This document shows, in pieces, positions 1-8,686 of a DNA stretch of 64,000 nt. The notes under the pieces were generated by a model that saw nothing but the letters and a program-made list of their open reading frames with translations, did no database searches and had not been told where the DNA came from. The DNA is taken from NCBI RefSeq assembly GCF_004342225.1, contig NZ_SMAR01000004.1, positions 62,001-126,000 of the forward strand, in the 5' to 3' direction. The first letter of the stretch is position 1. Every line of letters begins with the position of its first letter. Made by a program: the position numbers and the translations under genes. Source of the stretch: Martelella mediterranea. GTDB taxonomy: Bacteria; Pseudomonadota; Alphaproteobacteria; Rhizobiales; Rhizobiaceae.

Positions 1-11
1 TTGAACAGCGC

Positions 12-581
12 ATGCGACAGATCAGATTTACGCACCGGCCTGCACTTGCCAAGCGGGCCGAAAGTGATTCGGAATGGATGGTCGCCTGTGTGCGCAGTGG
101 CCGGGAAATGGATGTGGAAAAGGCGCTTTCCGATGCTGGTGTTGAGGCGATTGTTCCGATCCGGAAGGGCAAGGAACGGCGACGCCGGAACAAGGTGATC
201 CCGCCTCAAAACGAGGTTTTGATGAGCGGATATGTGCTGTTTCGATGCTGCTATTCCGTCGAGGCAATGAGCGGGCTTTTGAGCTTTGAGCATGTCGTTG
301 ATGTGCTTGGCGGGTGGGAAAAGCCGTTCACTGTCAACCATGAAAAAGTCAGGAATATCATGCAGAAAGCGCATGATGGGCGGTTTGATTATGAGCGGGT
401 GTCTCAGGTGAAGGTCGCTGCCGGTGACAAGGTTCGGATTGTGGAAGGCTTGTTCGCCGGGCTGATTGCAGAGGTGATGACACCGAATGGCAAGGGCAAA
501 GGTGACGTTGTGGTCGAGGTCGATATGTTCGGTCAGAAGACACCGACAATTTTACCTCTTGCAATTCTCGAAAAACTGTGA
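12..581 (+). CDS. NusG-like transcription antitermination protein of the prophage
   Basis: A 189-residue protein with NusG/RfaH architecture: an NGN-type alpha/beta domain at about residues 21-105 (starting around EWMVACVRSGREMDVEKAL) and a C-terminal KOW domain at about 136-165 (AAGDKVRIVEGLFAG). NusG family proteins ride on RNA polymerase and change its pausing or termination. Its place directly before a terminator and the phage packaging genes suggests a dedicated late-gene antiterminator rather than the housekeeping NusG, which normally sits beside secE and the ribosomal protein genes. The role in late transcription is inference. The start could lie upstream of the window, since the gene begins 12 bases from the edge. 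Confidence 0.8.
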   Translation: MRQIRFTHRPALAKRAESDSEWMVACVRSGREMDVEKALSDAGVEAIVPIRKGKERRRRNKVIPPQNEVLMSGYVLFRCCYSVEAMSGLLSFEHVVDVLGGWEKPFTVNHEKVRNIMQKAHDGRFDYERVSQVKVAAGDKVRIVEGLFAGLIAEVMTPNGKGKGDVVVEVDMFGQKTPTILPLAILEKL

Positions 582-694
582 ATTTATTTGTGCCAACGGA
601 TGACCGGTTCTTAGTGCGGCACGGCTAGCGCGCCCGGTTACCAGCCCTGACGATAGCCAATAGGCAACGCGATTCAGGGTCAGTGCGTAAGCTA

Positions 695-723
695 TGTCTT
701 CTCTCCATTTATTAGCGTATAAT
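695..723 (+). promoter_or_regulatory. Possible promoter before the phage late genes
   Basis: A perfect TATAAT lies at 718-723 in the gap between the NusG-like gene and the terminator at 777. The hexamer at -35 spacing (TGTCTT, 695-700) is poor, so a promoter here would be weak or activator-dependent. If used, it would give a leader of about 45 bases ending at the terminator. Confidence 0.3.
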
Positions 724-776
724 CGAAAGCGTAAACGCAAGACGGGTGCGCCGTATTGTTGTTTGCTATCGTATGA

Positions 777-805
777 GGCGGGTCGTGAAAGCGATCCGCC
801 TTTTT
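777..805 (+). terminator. Rho-independent terminator ahead of the late operon
   Basis: GGCGGGTCG (777-785) pairs with CGATCCGCC (792-800), nine base pairs with one G:U, around a six-base loop and followed by TTTTT. It lies 19 bases before the HNH gene. It therefore stands between the NusG-like gene and all packaging and structural genes. Confidence 0.75.
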
Positions 806-818
806 GCGTTTAGGGTAG

Positions 819-1229
819 ATGGTCAAATCCCCGAAATCATTCAGGCCTGCCGGAGCGCCAACGCGAAAGCAGCAACGCCAACGGGCCGATGACCGGCGCG
901 GCAGCGCTGCCAGTCGCGGTTATAACCGGCGATGGTCAAAGGCGCGCGATACGTTTCTGGCGCATCGGCCCTTGTGTCTTGGCTGTCAGGCCGTGGGCAG
1001 GGTGACAGCAGCGCGTGTTGTCGATCACGTTGACCCGCACCACGGCGATCCGGAGAAGTTCTGGAACACGGCGATGTGGCAACCATGCTGCAAGTGGCAC
1101 CATGACCATGTGAAGCAACGGCTCGAAGTCATGTACGAGCGCGGCCAGATCGGCATTGAAAGCCTCTGGCTGAACAGCGAACGCGCCAAGGCGATTACCT
1201 CGGGCCTGATGGCAGAACCTGCCGAATAG
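819..1229 (+). CDS. HNH endonuclease (phage packaging-associated)
   Basis: A 136-residue HNH nuclease. A zinc-binding CxxC (C53, C56) precedes the first catalytic strand VVDHVDPH (H70), and the second half of the motif is WQPCCKWHHDH with C90/C91 and H94/H95. HNH proteins of this size sit beside the terminase genes in many HK97-type phages and assist the large terminase in cutting DNA at the ends of a genome unit. The next 160 bases (1230-1389) show no gene before the small terminase gene. Confidence 0.85.
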   Translation: MVKSPKSFRPAGAPTRKQQRQRADDRRGSAASRGYNRRWSKARDTFLAHRPLCLGCQAVGRVTAARVVDHVDPHHGDPEKFWNTAMWQPCCKWHHDHVKQRLEVMYERGQIGIESLWLNSERAKAITSGLMAEPAE

Positions 1230-1389
1230 GCAGGGGGGTGGGTCTGGTTCTTGAGGGCTGACGGCGTGGACCGGCGGCCTAATCAGGAAAATTCCGGCGC
1301 GATATTTTTGGCGATAACTTTTTTTTCTGTACCGGGGAGACGGGACGTTTCCAACGCTTGCCGGTGCATGTCTGAAGGATGGCGAACCC

Positions 1390-2022
1390 ATGGGCAGACG
1401 TAAAGACAATCCTCTTGAACAGGCGGCGAAGGGGTTTCCCGGTCGTCGCAAAGGCAAAGTCGAGAAAGAAATCGAGGCGGTCGTGACCTCTGTCGATGAC
1501 GATGCCACACGAAGTGGCGATCCATTCCCGCTGCCAGCGCTGTTTCAGAAGCAGCCTGCTTATTGGAAACATGCCGCCAGTCTCTGGCGTGAGCTTTCAG
1601 TGGTTCTGGCGGCGACCGGGCGGCGCAAGCCTGCCTATCGGGCAGCACTCACGCGCTATTGCATCTGGACGCAGCTTTACATGACCACGGCTGAACAGCT
1701 TCGAAAGGATCTGCCGCGCGGCGGAACCACGGTGAAGGTCAAAAAGGGCGATGGCAACGAGGTCCATCGAACCCATCCCGGCCTCGAATTTATGGCGAAA
1801 GCCGAAACGCAGCTGAGGCTGCTTGATAGCGAATTCGGTCTGACCCCGATGCGGGATCAGGATCTCATGAAACTTGAAACCTTCAATGCAGGGCAGGGCC
1901 GGTTGCCGTTTGACGCTCCGAACGGTGGCGGGCGTGAGCGCGGCGATGACATGCCGGTTGATGACCCCATGGGGATTATGAACGACGATGGACGCCTCCC
2001 TCCCGGTCTCAAACCAAACTGA
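1390..2022 (+). CDS. Phage terminase small subunit, P27 family
   Basis: A 210-residue protein with a basic N-terminus (MGRRKDNPLEQAAKGFPGRR), a common opening of P27-type small terminases, then a helical core. The small subunit recognises the packaging site and loads the large subunit onto concatemeric phage DNA. It overlaps the start of the large terminase gene by 35 bases, so the two are probably translated together. Family assignment rests on the N-terminus, size and position, since small terminases diverge quickly. Confidence 0.8.
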   Translation: MGRRKDNPLEQAAKGFPGRRKGKVEKEIEAVVTSVDDDATRSGDPFPLPALFQKQPAYWKHAASLWRELSVVLAATGRRKPAYRAALTRYCIWTQLYMTTAEQLRKDLPRGGTTVKVKKGDGNEVHRTHPGLEFMAKAETQLRLLDSEFGLTPMRDQDLMKLETFNAGQGRLPFDAPNGGGRERGDDMPVDDPMGIMNDDGRLPPGLKPN

Positions 2023-3754
2023 ACCGCTGCCGGAGTGGATCGCCTGTCATGATGACGATGAAGCCTATGACTGGGCGCGTTCCGGCTGGAAGCGCGCCGC
2101 TGCTATTCCGGGTGCATGGTATGATGCTGCAAAGGCAGATCGCATCGTGGAGCGCTGGCCTCGTATCTTCAGGCTGACCGATGACCGGTTTGCGGGCATT
2201 CCGTTCAAGCTTTTGCCCTGGCAGGAAATCACGGTGCGGTTACTCGTCGGCTGGAAAAAGCCGGTCGAAATCATTGATCCCGAAACCCATGCTGAGACGA
2301 TTTCCTATGTCCGGATCTTTCGCCGTCTGGATCTCTGGATCCCGAGAAAGAACGGAAAGTCTGAGTTTCTGGCTGCTCTGGCCGTTCTGTTTTTCGTGCT
2401 GGAGAAGATACAGGGCGCGCAGGCTTATGTGTTTGCGCGCGATGAAGAACAGGCGCTGATCCCGTTCAACAAGATGGTTCAGATCATCGAAGCGGCAGAC
2501 GGGTTGAAAGAAGATCGCCACGGCAATGACCGGATCACGATCAATTCGAAAAGCATTTACCTGCGCGAAACGTCTTCGCTCTGTCAACTGCTGACCGGGT
2601 CCACGAAGGGCAAGCATGGCAAGTCGCCAACCGTGACGGTGGGTGATGAGATCCACGAATGGAAGTCGACCGAAATCGCCGACACCTTGCGGCAGGGAAC
2701 CGGCGCACGGCTTCAGCCGATTGAGCTTTATGCGTCCACGGCTGGCCGCCGCGAAAACCGTGTCGGGTTTGAATGGTTTCAGGAATCGCTTTCGATCATG
2801 CGCGGGGAGATCGATGATCCATCGACATTGGTCGTTTATTTCGGGATTGAGGATGAAGACGACTGGACCGATGAAACAATCTGGCGGAAGGCCAATCCCA
2901 GTCTCGGTCTGACACCGACGCTGGACTATCTGCAAACAGAGTTTCGCAAGGCAAAGGGCCGCCCGGCGCAAGAGGCGATTTTCCAGTGCTACCACCTCAA
3001 CCGCTGGGTCGATCAGATCGGCGGCTGGCTGCCGCGTTCGAAGTGGCAGGCCTGCACTGCCGATGCAAAGTCATGGCCGCGCCTTTGGGCGGAAAACAAG
3101 GGGCGGCGCGCGCTTCTGGCCTTCGACGTTTCCTCGGTCAACGATCTGACCGCGCTGGTGGCGATCCTGCCGCCAGATGCGACCAATGACAAATGGATCG
3201 TTATTCCCCGTTTCTGGGTGCCGGAAGACACGCTTGAGCGCCGGGCGCAGGAAGACAAGCGCGTCAACTGGAATGCGTGGGTGAAAACCGGCGCGCTTGA
3301 AACGACACCGGGTGACTTTGTCGATCTGAACTTTCTGATGCGGGCGATCTTTGACGCCGGTGCGCATTTCGATGTTGAGAGGATCGGCTATGACCCGTGG
3401 GGCACAAGCAAGCTGATCGGCGATCTTCAGCATGAAGGACTGGATCCTGAATTGCTGGTCGATATGCGGCAGACAACCGCCAACCTCAGCGCGCCGACCA
3501 AAGAGTTTGAACGGCTGGTCTTTGCGCAGGATATCGAACATGGCGGCCATCCGGTTCTCGGGTGGATGGCCGGGCATTGCTCTGTGCGCTTCGATGTCAA
3601 TCTCAACTATGTGCCGGACAAAAAGCACTCACTCGACAAAATCGACGGTGTTGTCGCCACGGTCATGGGGATCGGGCTTGCGATGACGGATGAAGAACCG
3701 GAGCCGGTCTCCCCCTGGGATGACCCGGACTACACGCTGGTGAAGAAATCATGA
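1988..3754 (+). CDS. Phage terminase large subunit
   Basis: A 588-residue packaging motor. The ATPase domain has a Walker A-like PRKNGKS at residues 119-125 and a Walker B VTVGDEIHEW with D220-E221. The C-terminal RNase H-fold nuclease starts at LLAFDVSSVNDLTAL (D380) and continues through RIGYDPWG to KIDGVVATVMG. It cuts phage concatemers and pumps DNA through the portal into the procapsid. The length is normal for the HK97-type terminase-like family. Its stop overlaps the portal start by four bases (ATGA). Confidence 0.95.
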   Translation: MDASLPVSNQTEPLPEWIACHDDDEAYDWARSGWKRAAAIPGAWYDAAKADRIVERWPRIFRLTDDRFAGIPFKLLPWQEITVRLLVGWKKPVEIIDPETHAETISYVRIFRRLDLWIPRKNGKSEFLAALAVLFFVLEKIQGAQAYVFARDEEQALIPFNKMVQIIEAADGLKEDRHGNDRITINSKSIYLRETSSLCQLLTGSTKGKHGKSPTVTVGDEIHEWKSTEIADTLRQGTGARLQPIELYASTAGRRENRVGFEWFQESLSIMRGEIDDPSTLVVYFGIEDEDDWTDETIWRKANPSLGLTPTLDYLQTEFRKAKGRPAQEAIFQCYHLNRWVDQIGGWLPRSKWQACTADAKSWPRLWAENKGRRALLAFDVSSVNDLTALVAILPPDATNDKWIVIPRFWVPEDTLERRAQEDKRVNWNAWVKTGALETTPGDFVDLNFLMRAIFDAGAHFDVERIGYDPWGTSKLIGDLQHEGLDPELLVDMRQTTANLSAPTKEFERLVFAQDIEHGGHPVLGWMAGHCSVRFDVNLNYVPDKKHSLDKIDGVVATVMGIGLAMTDEEPEPVSPWDDPDYTLVKKS

Positions 3755-4986
3755 GACTATTCAGCCGAAAGGCTAAGGCGGATGTTCGTGCTGCGAATAT
3801 CGAAGATCCGAAGGTTAAGGTGAGTGCCTCGAACTTTCTCGAATTCTTCGGGATCAGGTCGGGCAACTTGCCGTCTGTGACGATTGAGAATGCCATGCGG
3901 GTTCCGGCGTTTTCTGCGGCGGTGACTTTCCTGTCCGGCAGTCTTGCGAACCTGCCGCTCCATGCGTTCAGATCCGGGAAAGATGGCGCTGCCCAGATGA
4001 AGGGTGGCATCCAGACGCTTTTAAACGAAGCGCCAAACCCGCAATGGACCAGTTACAGCTGGCGGGAATATTGCTGGTCGCAGGTGTTCACGTCCGGGCG
4101 TTCGCTTTCATGGATTGAGCGGGCCGGGCGGTCGGTGGTTGCGATCTGGCCGATGGAGCCGGGAAAGGTCACCATTCGCAGAACCGGCGGGCGCGTCAGC
4201 TATTCCTATGAGGGCAGAACCTATGATGCGGAGGACGTGATCGACATCGCATTTTTGCGAAAGCCCGACATGATTTCCTCATATGCGCCGGTGGCAACCG
4301 GGCGCAACGCCATCCAGCTGGCACTGGCTATGAATGAATACGGTTCAAACTTCTTTGCCAATGGCGGCATTCCACCGCTTGCTTTAACCGGTCCCATGCC
4401 GACCGGGGCAAATGCGATGAAGCGGGCGAAAGAGGATATCGACCGGGCAATCGATTATGCCCGTGAGTTCGGTGACAGCTTCTTTTCCATTCCGCCCGGC
4501 TATGAGCTGAAGCAGGTCGGTTTCGATCCGGCGAAAGGTCAGATGACCGAAGCGCGCCGGTTTCAGATTGAGGAAATCGCCCGGCTGTTCAATCTGCCGC
4601 CTTTGTTCCTGCAGGATCTGACGCACGCTACGCTGAACAATTCAGAACAGCAGGATCTGCATCTGGTCAAACACGTTATTGCGCAATGGGCGCGTAATTT
4701 TGAGCAGGAAATCAATCTCAAACTGTTCGGGCAGATGCGCAATTCCCGTTATGCCGAGCACAATCTGGATGCGCTGATGCGCGGCGACTTCAAGAGCCGG
4801 ATCGAAGGTCTGGCGCGCGGTGTCCAGTCCGGCATTCTCACGCCGAATGAGGCGCGTGAGAAGGAAAACCGGCCCAACAAACCGAACGGCGATACGCTCT
4901 ATATTCAGGGCGCGACCGTCCCGCTGGGCGCTGTTTCCAAAGCACCGGCATCCAGTCAGAGCGAAACAAACCCAACCGGAGAATAA
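3751..4986 (+). CDS. Phage portal protein, HK97 family
   Basis: A 411-residue portal subunit. Typical features are the sequence after the N-terminal arm (MRVPAFSAAVTFLSGSLANL), the central wing, and the segment FQIEEIARLFNLPPLFLQDL near residue 275, strongly conserved in this family. Twelve copies form the ring at the capsid vertex through which DNA passes and to which the head-tail connector binds. It is translationally coupled to the terminase upstream, and the protease gene starts two bases after its stop. Confidence 0.95.
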   Translation: MRLFSRKAKADVRAANIEDPKVKVSASNFLEFFGIRSGNLPSVTIENAMRVPAFSAAVTFLSGSLANLPLHAFRSGKDGAAQMKGGIQTLLNEAPNPQWTSYSWREYCWSQVFTSGRSLSWIERAGRSVVAIWPMEPGKVTIRRTGGRVSYSYEGRTYDAEDVIDIAFLRKPDMISSYAPVATGRNAIQLALAMNEYGSNFFANGGIPPLALTGPMPTGANAMKRAKEDIDRAIDYAREFGDSFFSIPPGYELKQVGFDPAKGQMTEARRFQIEEIARLFNLPPLFLQDLTHATLNNSEQQDLHLVKHVIAQWARNFEQEINLKLFGQMRNSRYAEHNLDALMRGDFKSRIEGLARGVQSGILTPNEAREKENRPNKPNGDTLYIQGATVPLGAVSKAPASSQSETNPTGE

Positions 4987-4987
4987 A

Positions 4988-5575
4988 ATGACGCTGATAA
5001 AGCGAGCGGTCGCCCGCCGTCCGGAGATCCGGGCGGACGGCGAAACGAAGACGGCTGTCGGTTATGCGGCGCTGTTTAACAGCGATGCCGATATCGGCGG
5101 CCTGTTTGTCGAGCGTATCGCGCCGGGCGCATTCACCGAAACGCTGAAAAGGGACGATATCCGGGCGCTGATCGATCACGATCCGGGCCGGGTTATTGGC
5201 CGGACATCCGCTCAGACATTGCGTCTCACCGAAGACGATAAGGGGCTGCGCGTCGAGATTGATCTTCCTGATACGACAGACGGGCGCGATCTCGCGGTTC
5301 TGCTGGAGCGCGGTGACATCTCCGGCATGTCGTTCGGCTTTCATGTGGTGAAGCAGGAATGGGATGAAACGGCTGAACCGTGGAAGCGCACCATTATTGC
5401 TGCCGATCTGATGGAAGTCAGCGCCGTTGCCTTTCCGGCCTATGACGACACCCAGCTTGCCATGCGGGATCTCGAAGCCGCGAAGAACGAGCGCGCCCGG
5501 CACAACTTTCATGCAGCCGCCCGAAGGCTGCGGATGAAGACAACCCTCGATCTCAGATCGCGGAGTAAGGCGTAA
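4988..5575 (+). CDS. HK97-family prohead protease
   Basis: A 195-residue capsid maturation protease. Likely catalytic residues are H64 in LIDHDPGRVIGRT and S115 in GDISGMSFGF, with E143 in LMEVSAVAFPAYDD a candidate third member, as in herpesvirus-type assembly proteases. It removes the N-terminal scaffold segment of the capsid protein after procapsid assembly. The reading frame stays open upstream into the portal gene, but ATG 4988 is chosen because it follows the portal stop directly and starts at the conserved opening. Confidence 0.92.
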   Translation: MTLIKRAVARRPEIRADGETKTAVGYAALFNSDADIGGLFVERIAPGAFTETLKRDDIRALIDHDPGRVIGRTSAQTLRLTEDDKGLRVEIDLPDTTDGRDLAVLLERGDISGMSFGFHVVKQEWDETAEPWKRTIIAADLMEVSAVAFPAYDDTQLAMRDLEAAKNERARHNFHAAARRLRMKTTLDLRSRSKA

Positions 5576-5631
5576 GGCGGGCCGCCAAGCGCTGAACCAC
5601 TTTCCTGAAATTCAAGTCATGGAGCATCAGA

Positions 5632-6903
5632 ATGCTGCAACGAATCAAAGAGCTGCGTCAGCGGCAGGAAACAATCGCTGAAGAGGCCCGCGAGCGTCTC
5701 AACCAGATCAATGACAGCACCGATGAAGCGCGTGCAACGGAACTTGAGGCCGCCCACGACACGGCTATGGCGGAATATGACAAGCTCGAAAAGCAGATCA
5801 GGCGTGAAGAGCGCCAGCTTGAAATCGAACGCAATGCCGAAGAGCGCCGGGCGCGCAACCGCCCGACCGGCGATGATGTCGAAACACGCGGTGCTGGCGG
5901 TGAAGAACCGTCGCCGGAATATCGTCATGTATTTGCCCGTGTGATCTGCGGAACGGATATCTCCGATCTGACGGCAGAAGAGCGCAATGTTCTGCGTGCC
6001 GGTGCGGCGAAGTTTGAAAACCGCGCTCAGACAGGCGGCAGCAATACTGCCGGTGGCTATACCGTTCCGACCGAACTTCATGGTGAAATCATCCAAGTGA
6101 TGAAGGCGTGGGGGCCGATGTATGATGAAGAGGTTGCCACGGTCATGAATACGGCAGGCGGCAACCCTATTCAGGTGCCAACCGTCGATGACACCGACAA
6201 TGAAGCGGATTCGCACGCTGAAGCTGAGGCTCTGAAAGATGACGGCAGCGGCGACGTGGAATTCGGGCAGAAGCTTCTGAACGCCTATGTGTTCAATACG
6301 CCGTTTGTGCGCTGGTCTTTTGAGCTCAACTCGGACGGCATCGTCAACATGGAATCGTTTCTTGGCTTTCTTATCGGCGAACGTCTTGGCCGTATCGCGA
6401 ACCGCCAACTGACGGTGGGCACTGGCACCAACGCACCGAACGGCATTCTGACGGCTTCCAGTCAGGGATTGATTGCAGCGGCTTCCGCAAGCCTGAAATT
6501 CGATGAAATCATGGAACTGGAACACTCGGTCGATCCGGCATACCGGACCAGCCCGAAAGTCCGCTACATGTTCAATGACAACACGCTTCTGGCGATCCGT
6601 AAGCTGAAAGACGGCGACGGCAATTATCTTTGGCAGAAGGGCGATGTCCAGGCGGGGATCCCGGCCAACTTCAATGGTCGCAGATACTCGATCAATCAGG
6701 CTATGCCCGATATCGCAGCCGGTGCGAAGCCCATGCTCTTCGGTGATTTTTCCCGCTACTTTGTCCGTAAGGTCGGTTCGCCGGTTGTCGGCGTGATGCG
6801 TGAGCGGTTCTGGCCCGACATGGGGATCGCCGGTCTGATCCGTTTCGATGGTGAGCTGGGTGACGCCAATGCCGTTAAACACCTCAAGATGAAGGCTGCC
6901 TGA
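5632..6903 (+). CDS. Major capsid protein, HK97 family
   Basis: A 423-residue HK97-fold capsid protein. Residues 1-90 are a highly charged helix (LRQRQETIAEEARERLNQIN onward), the built-in scaffold or delta domain removed by the protease encoded just upstream. The mature shell domain begins around residue 115-130 (TGGSNTAGGYTVPTELHGEI) and runs to the C-terminus, including FGDFSRYFVRKVG and a terminal basic KHLKMKAA. A GGAG ribosome-binding site precedes ATG 5632. Several hundred copies would form the icosahedral head. Confidence 0.95.
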   Translation: MLQRIKELRQRQETIAEEARERLNQINDSTDEARATELEAAHDTAMAEYDKLEKQIRREERQLEIERNAEERRARNRPTGDDVETRGAGGEEPSPEYRHVFARVICGTDISDLTAEERNVLRAGAAKFENRAQTGGSNTAGGYTVPTELHGEIIQVMKAWGPMYDEEVATVMNTAGGNPIQVPTVDDTDNEADSHAEAEALKDDGSGDVEFGQKLLNAYVFNTPFVRWSFELNSDGIVNMESFLGFLIGERLGRIANRQLTVGTGTNAPNGILTASSQGLIAAASASLKFDEIMELEHSVDPAYRTSPKVRYMFNDNTLLAIRKLKDGDGNYLWQKGDVQAGIPANFNGRRYSINQAMPDIAAGAKPMLFGDFSRYFVRKVGSPVVGVMRERFWPDMGIAGLIRFDGELGDANAVKHLKMKAA

Positions 6904-6966
6904 TCAAAAGGCTGAAACGGCAGGCGTTCAAACGCGCCTGCCGATCTTCTCCGATGGAGTGCAATC

Positions 6967-7146
6967 ATGGAAATCAAGATGCTGGCTGGATACACCGGCC
7001 CGGATTTTATCCTTGCGCCGGGCGAACGGCGTGACTTTCCGAAAGATAAGGCTGTTACCCTGATCAAGGCCGGGCTGGCAGTTCCGGTGAATGAAGACAG
7101 GTTCAATAAGGCGGTCAAACCGAAGGCGCTGGAGACCCGGCAATGA
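6967..7146 (+). CDS. Small phage head-region protein (unknown function)
   Basis: A 59-residue gene easily missed for its size. It begins MEIKMLAGYTGPDFILAPGE and ends with TGA at 7144-7146, overlapping the ATG of the connector gene by four bases. An AUGA junction of this kind, with no gap between capsid and connector genes, argues that it is real. Small proteins of this type are common between capsid and gp6-like genes in alphaproteobacterial prophages. The sequence shows no motif that gives a function. Confidence 0.7.
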   Translation: MEIKMLAGYTGPDFILAPGERRDFPKDKAVTLIKAGLAVPVNEDRFNKAVKPKALETRQ

Positions 7147-7721
7147 GCCGTTTGGGATGGGCCGAACCGGATATCATCGCACCGTCCGATGAAGAGGCGG
7201 TATCGCTTGCGGCGGCCAAAGAGCAGCTGACCGTTGATTTTGACGATGATGACAGCTTCATCCAGAGACTGATCGCGACGGCCTCTAACCATGTGGAACA
7301 GGTCACGGGCCTGATCGTCACTGAGAAGACGCTGAAACTTCACTGTCATGGGTTCGAGGATTTGAACCGGCTGCCGGTTGGGCCGGTCAAAGAGGTGGTC
7401 GCCGTGCGCTATATCGCACCGACCGGTGATGATGTCATTCTGGATCCTTCACACTACGAAACCCGCCTTGAGGGTTTGAGGGCTTCCATCGTCGCAAAGG
7501 CTGGACGGCCTTGGCCAGCTATTCAAACGGGTTCTCGCGTCGCCGTTGATGTTGTGGCTGGCTTTGATGAAGTGCCTGCCGCCGTTTGTCAGGCCATGCT
7601 GCTTTTGATCGGCACCTGGTATCGAAACCGCGAACAGGTCATCACCGGCACGATTACAGCAGAGCTTCCGGACAGTTCCGGCTTCTGGTCGCTGTTGTCT
7701 AACTACCGTCTGAACGCATAG
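7143..7721 (+). CDS. Head-tail connector protein (HK97 gp6-like)
   Basis: A 192-residue connector. The helical N-terminal part reads EEAVSLAAAKEQLTVDFDDDDSFIQRLIATASNHVEQVTG, the typical opening of HK97 gp6 / phage QLRG-type connector proteins. The last third, VCQAMLLLIGTWYRNREQVITG, is also diagnostic. The protein forms the ring that docks under the portal and extends the DNA channel after packaging. It is coupled by a four-base overlap to the small gene upstream. Confidence 0.9.
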   Translation: MSRLGWAEPDIIAPSDEEAVSLAAAKEQLTVDFDDDDSFIQRLIATASNHVEQVTGLIVTEKTLKLHCHGFEDLNRLPVGPVKEVVAVRYIAPTGDDVILDPSHYETRLEGLRASIVAKAGRPWPAIQTGSRVAVDVVAGFDEVPAAVCQAMLLLIGTWYRNREQVITGTITAELPDSSGFWSLLSNYRLNA

Positions 7722-7729
7722 GGGGAACA

Positions 7730-7912
7730 ATGGTCTGGCTGGTCTTTGACAGACCTTTCCGATGGTCGCCACCGGAGAGGCCGAAAATTACTATCGCCTA
7801 TCGTGAAGGCGGAAAATACAACGTTAGAACGGCTTGCGCTGAGGCTGCGTTGAACGCCGGGGCAGCGCACAGAAATCACCCGGAGGCTGACAATGGCCCG
7901 ACCGGCGAATAG
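7730..7912 (+). CDS. Small phage protein, head-tail junction region
   Basis: A 60-residue protein in the operon, overlapping the head-closure gene by 20 bases. It has the pattern of a widespread small siphophage protein: a short hydrophobic opening with DRPFRWSPP, then ITIAYREGGKYNVRTACAEAALNAGAA, where the TIAY..G.....T..CAEAA..AGAA core recurs. The function is unknown. Position suggests a connector accessory or assembly factor. Confidence 0.65.
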   Translation: MVWLVFDRPFRWSPPERPKITIAYREGGKYNVRTACAEAALNAGAAHRNHPEADNGPTGE

Positions 7913-8255
7913 TGGCGGTCAGTTGCGCTCAAGGCTGCATTTCCAAAAGCGCGGCACCACCGATGACGGTTATGGCAACCCGGTCGCTGGCCCGTTTGAA
8001 ACCGTCTTCACCCAGCGCGCTCAGATGATTGCCCGAAATGGCACCGAAACGGTTATGGCTGAAAGGCTTCAGGGCGTTCAGCCTTACACCGTGCGGATCC
8101 GTTACAGCGCGCAGGCGGCGGATATCACTGCGGATTGGCGCATTGTTGATGCGCGAAAGCCGGGCAGGGTGTTTGCGATCACCGCACCACCGGTCAATGT
8201 CGATGATGAAAACCGGTGGATCGAAATGCTTGTTTCTGAAGGGAAACCGAGCTGA
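7893..8255 (+). CDS. Phage head closure protein
   Basis: A 120-residue protein of the head-tail joining family (SPP1 gp16-like). It opens with SGGQLRSRLHFQKRGTTDDGYGNPV, a standard signature, and contains RAQMIARNGTETVMAERLQG and a C-terminal ITAPPVNVDDENRWIEMLVS. Head-closure proteins bind the connector ring and act as the plug that keeps DNA inside until injection. It overlaps the small gene before it and shares one base with the next gene. Confidence 0.9.
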   Translation: MARPANSGGQLRSRLHFQKRGTTDDGYGNPVAGPFETVFTQRAQMIARNGTETVMAERLQGVQPYTVRIRYSAQAADITADWRIVDARKPGRVFAITAPPVNVDDENRWIEMLVSEGKPS

Positions 8256-8686
8256 TGGCCCGTCGTGCAACGATCAAGGGGCGCGCTGCTCTTGAGCGAA
8301 AAATGAAGCGCATGCCGGTCATTGCGAAAAAGCTGATCAAGGCTGCCATGGAGCAATCGGCAGATGAGATTGTCGCTTTGATGAAAAGCCTTGTCCCGGT
8401 CGATAGCGGTGCACTTCGGGACAGTATCGGCTGGACGTGGGGCCGGGCACCGTCTGGATCCAGTATTGCCGCAACCGTAAAATCTCAGCTTGGCTCCGAA
8501 ATGACCATTACAGTCTATGCCGGGAACGATGATGCGTTCTGGGCGCGCTGGGTTGAGTTCGGGCGGCAGGATATGCAGGCACGGCCCTATTTTTATGTGT
8601 CTTATCGGGCAAAACGCCGCCGTGTGAAATCGCGGATATCCCGGTCGGTAACGAAAGCGGCAAAACGTGTGGCGGCAGGTGCCTGA
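8255..8686 (+). CDS. HK97 gp10-family head-tail joining protein
   Basis: A 143-residue protein that fits the HK97 gp10 family. It has a basic helical N-terminus (RKMKRMPVIAKKLIKAAM), the segment LVPVDSGALRDSIGWTW (S/T-G-x-L-x-x-S being the family hallmark), and a terminal aromatic-rich strand WVEFGRQDMQARPYFYVSYR. The family takes part in joining head to tail or in tail completion. It starts on the last base of the head-closure stop codon and its stop overlaps the next start. Confidence 0.88.
   Translation: MARRATIKGRAALERKMKRMPVIAKKLIKAAMEQSADEIVALMKSLVPVDSGALRDSIGWTWGRAPSGSSIAATVKSQLGSEMTITVYAGNDDAFWARWVEFGRQDMQARPYFYVSYRAKRRRVKSRISRSVTKAAKRVAAGA

Noticed and set aside
5617-6882. 421-codon minus-strand frame opposite the capsid gene
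   Set aside because: Mirror of the capsid gene, against operon direction and without domain signatures.
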